The notes beneath the pieces were generated by a model. The model was not told the origin of the DNA, made no database searches, and saw only the letters and a list, made by a program, of their open reading frames with translations. 21,430 nucleotides of DNA from CAZTGZ01 sp044339595 (GTDB lineage: Bacteria > Bacteroidota > Bacteroidia > NS11-12g > UBA9320), in NCBI GenBank assembly GCA_044339595.1, contig JBIIVF010000029.1:1-21430 (forward strand), in the 5' to 3' direction. The position numbers and the translations under genes are program-made. Each line of letters begins with the position of its first letter. Position 1 is the stretch's first letter. Below, in pieces: positions 16,824 to 21,430 of the stretch.

Positions 16824-16857
16824 CAAAGCTAAGACTAAGTCGTTGCTGTAGCCCAAA
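16824..16857 (-). promoter_or_regulatory. Candidate purH promoter
   Basis: On the minus strand TTTG (16857-16854) is followed after 22 bases by TAGCTTTG (16831-16824), an exact TAnnTTTG. The box ends 17 bases before the TTG start at 16806, predicting a leader of about 14 bases. The spacer is slightly longer than the usual 19-21. It may also drive the rod genes by read-through. Confidence 0.5.
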
Positions 16858-16907
16858 ATGCGTTAAATTTTAGTGAACAGTTTTTAAACAGAACCCACCG
16901 GTCTTGC

Positions 16908-19900
16908 TTAAAAATCTCTACCGAGGGTGATGTAATTTACAGATCTTCCCCATTGGGCATTTTCATATCCCCAACTCTTGTCAAATTTCAAATAATATCC
17001 AAAAATGCTGGTACGAACGCCATAACCAACGCCTGCTACCAAGGGCTGTTTTCGGTTGTAATGGGTAATACTCATGGACCCTGATTGAATCACAGATGTG
17101 TTTAATGGACTCCTTAAATCAAAAGGTGATTTTCCATACCAAGAAGTTCCCAAATCAGAAAAAACGGTCAATAATAAATGACTTAAAAGCTCTGAACGTG
17201 TGTTCCATTTAACCAGATGACCTAAGGGCCTATATCTAAATTCTGTATTCCATAGTGCAAACGCGTTTCCATTTCTGACATTATAATTGAACCCTCTCAT
17301 GGAGGATGCCAAGCGATAGAAACCAGGGGTATTGACGAGAACATTCGTGCTTTTAAAATCCGGGAAAAGCCAGTTTTCCTGACCTCCAAGCATATAGTTC
17401 ACTTTTTCGGCACCTACTGAAAATTCAGCTTGAACTCGATTCATCCAATATGCATTTTTAAAAACGCGAAGACCATGTCTCGCATCTGTTCCGGCATATG
17501 TCAGACTTTTCCCGTTCGTCGTATTCAAAAAATATTGCCCGTAACTTTTAAACTTTAGTCCGGCATATAATCCCGGTTTGTAATCCTTCGTTCGATCAAG
17601 AATCCAATAAATATTTGGACCGGTGTAATTGCTGATTCTTGCGTTTCTCAACAAAGAAGTAGACTCCGTAGATAAAAATTGATGCATATCTAACCTATTA
17701 GACAAAAAAACACCAAGATTGCTAAACTTTTTAAATGGAAAAATAACACCGATACTTAAAAAGTCTGTTGTGATTTTATGATAACCTGCAGAGGTTCGAA
17801 AGTGTCGTTTTGATTGTCTGAATAATTCTGCTTTAATGGGTAATCGATACTTAAACCACTCAAATTCAACAGAATAATCGAACTGATTGAAGTTACGGGC
17901 AATTCGGCTACCTAAAATTAAATGGTACTGATTTGATATCTCTGAGAGCTTCAGTGCAAAATTAAACCCCAATGGAATGTACAAGATTTCTTCCGGCAGG
18001 GCATATGCAGAAGCATAATAGGTATTCAACCAACTATTGTCTAATTGTGTTACAAGAAGTTTGGGCACCAAAAACGAGTAAGAAGGCATTACAAAAGGCT
18101 CAAACCCATGATCCGGGTTTTCAAAGTTTAGCGAATCATTATCCGGGAAGTCGGCATTTTCAGGAAAATCTGTCTGAAAGTAAATTTGAGTTGGTTGCGT
18201 ATCCGTCTCAATGATTAAGGTATCTGAAGTAATAAAGATGATTTCACCTTCCGTTGGTTTTTCGCGGAAATAGGTGTAGGCCGGAATTCTGATATTTTGT
18301 TTATTGGACCATACCGAATCTATATCAGAAATGAACCAATGAAATTGCTTTTCCCATTTTACAATTTCAGCTACCTGACCCGTTTTCTGATTAAATACCG
18401 CCTGTGTAATATTATATTTATAATCCGTTAAACCAACCAGTTTTTTGTCTGTAAGAGAAAGGGCATAACTATTATAAATGCCATTGAGATCACTGAGAAA
18501 TGTGACTTGATTATTCTTGTAGTTCTGAGGTTGTCGTTCATTCATTTCAGGCGTTTCTGTGAGATTAACCCATGTCTTGGAAGAATCATACAAATACCAC
18601 TGATAAACATCAAACATGCCTGCTGAAACCGATTTAGCAGAAAAAAGCATTGAACTTGTGCTGGCATCAAACGACATATCTGTGATACAGAAAGGCAATG
18701 GAAGGAGCTTTTCTGTGCTTACAGTAGTCAATTGAACCGTTTCAAAATAAGGATTCCCATTTTTCAAGATGGAGAGATATCCAACACCTTTATTCGGATC
18801 TATCTGAAAGTCTGAAATATATCGGGAGCCAGGCAATTCAATGCTCCTAAATCGCGACTTACCTTTAAAAAAGTTGAGCTCATGTAGACCATTACTTTTT
18901 TCTAAAAGAACCACTTCATCCTCCCCTGCCGATGCAATCAAAGGTTTAAAAATGGAAGCCTCCTCTTCATTCATTGAATTGGATTTAAAAATTTCATTAT
19001 AAGATCCATCCTTCTCATAATGCAGCAATCGATATTTCTTTTGTCTCCAAACAAGCACATAATAGGATTCCCCATTGGCCACCAATTGAACGATTTGATC
19101 GTGCTTCCCGATTTTAGGTTCAGGTATTTGAGGAAGGCGTCGTTCTATATCCCTTGAATATACTCCAACATTAAATTGTTGCCAGCTTTTGATCAACTCC
19201 TGAATGTTCCAATTGAATACAAAATAGGTAGCATTTTCTAGTTTCCGGGTCAACCTGACTAAATACAAAATACGTTGAAAGGATGACTCGCCCTTTACCA
19301 ATGCCATATATATCCAGATACTTTTACCTGCTACAATTTGCTCGGAAGGGGAAAGATTATCGAGCTGTAATGGTTGACGACTTTGAATGAGCATTCGCAT
19401 CTGATTATCATCATTGGCATCCCATTTCCCTGCAACATAGGCACATAACCCTGGAATAAACCATTCGGGTAATTGAAGCATAGATGCATACTTAATCTTT
19501 TCTTGCACGGTACCTCCATAAAGCATTTCATACAGCAATACCTTACAAATTCCATAGGAAATATCAGAAGACAGAGAAGAATTACCCCCATTATAAATCA
19601 AATCAAATTCATTTTGTTGTATCAGTGTATTTCCTCCTGAGTTGTGTTGATATTTCAATCGGCAGCGTTGCGGTTGATGAACTTTAAAAAAAGTCATGGG
19701 GTCGGGATGCAGGTAAATTCGGATTTTGCCACTCAACCGATATCCCAATAATTTTTCGATTTTACCGGTCATGCTGCCGGCTGTTTGCAAAACTCGCAAT
19801 GCAGCTGAATCCATGCCTGATGTGAAAGAAATTTCAAAATGTTCTCCAACCAATACTTTGTCAAATGAATACCGCTGTATGGTGGTCAGATTCATATCTT

Positions 19901-19979
19901 GTCGCAGCCCTTGGGCCAAAAGAGGTGTGCACAAAAACATGAGTACCAAAAAGGATAGAACTGATTTCTGGATATTCAA
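16908..19979 (-). CDS. Secreted pseudo-peptidase / beta-propeller / outer-membrane barrel protein
   Basis: About 1023 residues from a TTG at 19979; I know no established function. The first 24 residues form a signal peptide (NIQKS, a hydrophobic core, then LLAQG). Residues about 40-270 resemble the peptidase-MA / gluzincin-like regions of Bacteroidota TolB-type proteins: RIYLHPDPMTFF near 87-98 and LPEWFIPGLCAYVAGKW at 170-186. Where HExxH is expected the sequence is YGICKVLLYEM, so the zinc site is absent. Residues about 290-600 have repeated strand patterns with SDLNGIYN and Asp-rich turns, like a TolB/WD40 propeller. An acidic linker (604-628) follows, then about 370 residues of alternating aromatic strands ending in Phe (final residues LGRDF), as in BAM-inserted barrels. 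The start is uncertain (GTG at 19985 also possible; a TTG at 20099 would overlap rocD). Divergent from rocD, 101 bases upstream of purH. Confidence 0.8.
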   Translation of the reverse strand: MNIQKSVLSFLVLMFLCTPLLAQGLRQDMNLTTIQRYSFDKVLVGEHFEISFTSGMDSAALRVLQTAGSMTGKIEKLLGYRLSGKIRIYLHPDPMTFFKVHQPQRCRLKYQHNSGGNTLIQQNEFDLIYNGGNSSLSSDISYGICKVLLYEMLYGGTVQEKIKYASMLQLPEWFIPGLCAYVAGKWDANDDNQMRMLIQSRQPLQLDNLSPSEQIVAGKSIWIYMALVKGESSFQRILYLVRLTRKLENATYFVFNWNIQELIKSWQQFNVGVYSRDIERRLPQIPEPKIGKHDQIVQLVANGESYYVLVWRQKKYRLLHYEKDGSYNEIFKSNSMNEEEASIFKPLIASAGEDEVVLLEKSNGLHELNFFKGKSRFRSIELPGSRYISDFQIDPNKGVGYLSILKNGNPYFETVQLTTVSTEKLLPLPFCITDMSFDASTSSMLFSAKSVSAGMFDVYQWYLYDSSKTWVNLTETPEMNERQPQNYKNNQVTFLSDLNGIYNSYALSLTDKKLVGLTDYKYNITQAVFNQKTGQVAEIVKWEKQFHWFISDIDSVWSNKQNIRIPAYTYFREKPTEGEIIFITSDTLIIETDTQPTQIYFQTDFPENADFPDNDSLNFENPDHGFEPFVMPSYSFLVPKLLVTQLDNSWLNTYYASAYALPEEILYIPLGFNFALKLSEISNQYHLILGSRIARNFNQFDYSVEFEWFKYRLPIKAELFRQSKRHFRTSAGYHKITTDFLSIGVIFPFKKFSNLGVFLSNRLDMHQFLSTESTSLLRNARISNYTGPNIYWILDRTKDYKPGLYAGLKFKSYGQYFLNTTNGKSLTYAGTDARHGLRVFKNAYWMNRVQAEFSVGAEKVNYMLGGQENWLFPDFKSTNVLVNTPGFYRLASSMRGFNYNVRNGNAFALWNTEFRYRPLGHLVKWNTRSELLSHLLLTVFSDLGTSWYGKSPFDLRSPLNTSVIQSGSMSITHYNRKQPLVAGVGYGVRTSIFGYYLKFDKSWGYENAQWGRSVNYITLGRDF

Positions 19980-20037
19980 TAACACAAAGACGAAAATACA
20001 ACCAAAACAAACATTGTTTCGCAATCTTTCGGTCAGA

Positions 20038-20059
20038 ACCCGTTGTTTTATGAACGGGT
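20038..20059. promoter_or_regulatory. Inverted repeat in the rocD promoter, candidate operator
   Basis: ACCCGTT (20038-20044) and AACGGGT (20053-20059) are perfect 7-base inverted arms separated by 8 bases. The left arm overlaps the proposed -33 TTG and the right arm lies in the spacer before the -7 box, the position expected for a repressor site. It lies upstream of the predicted rocD transcript, so an RNA hairpin in that mRNA is unlikely. The bound regulator is unknown. Confidence 0.5.
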
Positions 20060-20071
20060 GCAGTAATTTTG
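20043..20071 (+). promoter_or_regulatory. Candidate rocD promoter placed almost on the start codon
   Basis: TTG (20043-20045) is followed after 18 bases by TAATTTTG (20064-20071), an exact TAnnTTTG. The box ends only 4 bases before the ATG at 20076, so transcription would begin about at the start codon and the mRNA would be leaderless or nearly so. Confidence 0.5.
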
Positions 20072-20075
20072 CCCA

Positions 20076-21305
20076 ATGGAAACGGAAATTATTAGCCAAA
20101 AAGCTTATATCGAACTAGAAAGTAAATTTGGTGCACTCAATTATGCACCCTTACCTGTGGTTTTAGAAAGAGGAGAAGGAATCTTTCTATGGGATATTGA
20201 TGGTAAAAAATATTACGATTTTCTTTCGGCATACAGCGCTGTAAACCAAGGGCATTGTCACCCTCGTTTGGTCAGAGCCATGATTGATCAAGCCTCTAAA
20301 CTTACCATTACATCCAGGGCATTCTACAATAATCTATTAGGGCCATTTGAACAGTACATTACCGAACTCTTTGGTTTTGACCGAGTGTTGATGATGAACA
20401 GTGGTGTGGAAGCCGGAGAATCAGCCTTAAAACTCGCCCGCAGATGGGGATACAGAGTAAAAGGCATTGAAAAAAATAAGGCTAAAATTGTATTTGCCCA
20501 CGGAAATTTTTGGGGAAGAACCCTATCGGCAATCTCTTCTTCTTCTGATCCTTCGAGCTATACTGATTTCGGTCCTTTCATGCCTGGTTTTGAAAGTGTT
20601 CCTTACAATGATCTCAAGGCTCTTGAGGAGGCCATTAGTGACCCGAATGTGGCTGCTTTTATGGTTGAACCTATACAAGGGGAAGCGGGTGTCATCATTC
20701 CGGATTTGGGCTATTTAAAAGGCGTGCGTGATTTATGCAATCGTTACAATGTATTGTTTATTGCCGACGAAATACAAACAGGATTGGGAAGAACCGGTAA
20801 ATTGCTCGCATGTGAACATGAAGACATCAAACCGGATATACTTCTGCTCGGAAAAGCACTTTCAGGGGGAATGATGCCGGTATCAGCCGTGCTTGCCAAT
20901 GATTCGATCATGTTAACGATTAAACCGGGCGAGCATGGTTCTACATTCGGAGGAAATCCCATGGCCTGTGCAATTGCACATGAAGCTTTGCAGATATTGA
21001 TCGATGAAGAATTGGCAGAAAATGCCAACATAATGGGAGACCTATTCAGACAAGAGATGAACACCATTCAATCACCCTTGATAGAAGCTATTCGAGGGAA
21101 GGGCTTGATGAATGCAATTGTCATTCGTCCTTCTGGAAATGGTAAAACTGCAAAGGATGTTTGTTATGCTTTGATGAAAAACGGACTGTTGGCAAAACAA
21201 ACCCATGATCACATCATTCGGTTTGCCCCCCCATTGATGATAAATGAGGAAGGCATGCTTAAAAGCTGTGCCATAATTAAAAAAACCATTGAAGAGATGA
21301 AATAG
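20076..21305 (+). CDS. rocD: Ornithine aminotransferase
   Basis: PLP-dependent class III aminotransferase converting ornithine and 2-oxoglutarate to glutamate semialdehyde and glutamate, linking arginine breakdown to proline and glutamate. 409 residues, normal for the family. Key residues: the SAYSAVNQGHCHP segment (51-63) containing Tyr53 equivalent to the substrate-selective Tyr of human OAT, SRAFYNN (80-86), NSGVEAGESALKLARRWG (108-125, usually NTGAEAVE), NFWGRTLSAIS with Arg148 for substrate binding, the PLP-ring Asp231 in DEIQTGLGRTG, and the Schiff-base Lys260 in LLLGKALSGG. The only sensible start is the ATG at 20076; homologues begin about here. Single-gene unit with a strong terminator after it. 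Divergent from the large barrel protein. Confidence 0.97.
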   Translation: METEIISQKAYIELESKFGALNYAPLPVVLERGEGIFLWDIDGKKYYDFLSAYSAVNQGHCHPRLVRAMIDQASKLTITSRAFYNNLLGPFEQYITELFGFDRVLMMNSGVEAGESALKLARRWGYRVKGIEKNKAKIVFAHGNFWGRTLSAISSSSDPSSYTDFGPFMPGFESVPYNDLKALEEAISDPNVAAFMVEPIQGEAGVIIPDLGYLKGVRDLCNRYNVLFIADEIQTGLGRTGKLLACEHEDIKPDILLLGKALSGGMMPVSAVLANDSIMLTIKPGEHGSTFGGNPMACAIAHEALQILIDEELAENANIMGDLFRQEMNTIQSPLIEAIRGKGLMNAIVIRPSGNGKTAKDVCYALMKNGLLAKQTHDHIIRFAPPLMINEEGMLKSCAIIKKTIEEMK

Positions 21306-21320
21306 GGCTCAGATCTCTAT

Positions 21321-21358
21321 AAAAAAACGGCTACCTTATCTAAGATAGCCGTTTTTTT
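21321..21358. terminator. Bidirectional intrinsic terminator after rocD
   Basis: Thirteen-base arms, A7-CGGCTA (21321-21333) and TAGCCG-T7 (21346-21358), pair perfectly around a 12-base loop, with runs of A before and T after. It ends rocD (stop at 21305) and would equally serve a leftward gene from the right edge. Confidence 0.92.
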
Positions 21359-21379
21359 TATGCCATGGTCTCCTTTCGG

Positions 21380-21430
21380 TTATCGAACCAAATGAACGGT
21401 GCCATTATCGGTATATCTTCTAGGATAACC
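21380..21430 (-). CDS. Possible 3' end of a converging gene, cut by the right edge
   Basis: On the minus strand a frame is open from the right edge for 16 codons, reading GYPRRYTDNGTVHLVR, and then stops with TAA at 21382-21380, 22 bases before the bidirectional terminator. The terminator layout makes a converging gene likely. A second minus-strand frame is also open over this short distance, so the reading frame is not certain and no product can be named. Confidence 0.35.
   Translation of the reverse strand, partial: GYPRRYTDNGTVHLVR

Noticed and set aside
19980..20099. Extension of the large barrel protein to a TTG at 20099
   Set aside because: It would overlap the rocD start, put 40 unlikely residues before a good signal peptide, and cover the rocD promoter.
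21365..21430. Plus-strand open frame starting at ATG 21365
   Set aside because: It begins just after the terminator, is short and cut by the edge, and several frames are open over so few bases; the converging minus-strand gene fits the layout better.

Overview
This window looks like chromosomal, housekeeping DNA from a member of the Bacteroidota. The evidence is the AT-leaning composition, promoter-like boxes of the TTTG / TAnnTTTG type instead of E. coli -35/-10 boxes, no consistent Shine-Dalgarno sequences, a large secreted outer-membrane-type protein ending in Phe, and the gene order purH-mreB-mreC-mreD-mrdA-rodA. The genus cannot be named from the sequence alone. There is no phage, transposon, CRISPR array, tRNA or rRNA, and no gene-free stretch longer than 300 bases.

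Left part (1-3017). A 3'-truncated ribonuclease Z gene is translationally coupled (ATGA overlap) to a small, possibly STAS-like protein on the minus strand. A divergent YdfG-like short-chain dehydrogenase follows on the plus strand, then a tandem-domain universal stress protein on the minus strand.

Centre (3018-9743). dnaE, the replicative DNA polymerase III alpha subunit, is on the minus strand. Divergent from it is a two-gene plus-strand unit: a CPBP-family membrane protein and recG, the branch-migration helicase, one base apart.

Cell-shape block (9752-16806). Reading leftward on the minus strand: purH (last two steps of IMP synthesis), then mreB, mreC, mreD, mrdA (PBP2) and rodA. The five rod genes overlap or nearly touch, so they form one operon building the elongasome. 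All the catalytic motifs checked in PBP2, RodA and MreB are present.

Right part (16908-21430). A large minus-strand gene encodes a secreted protein with a peptidase-like N-terminal region that lacks HExxH, a probable beta-propeller and a C-terminal outer-membrane beta-barrel. It diverges from rocD (ornithine aminotransferase). The rocD core promoter contains a perfect inverted repeat and lies almost on top of the start codon, suggesting a leaderless or nearly leaderless mRNA. A strong bidirectional terminator follows rocD, and a converging gene may begin to read in from the right edge.

No clearly new multi-gene system is visible. The most interesting items are the large pseudo-peptidase/propeller/barrel protein, the rocD promoter layout, the small protein coupled to RNase Z, and a recurring short-leader promoter geometry.
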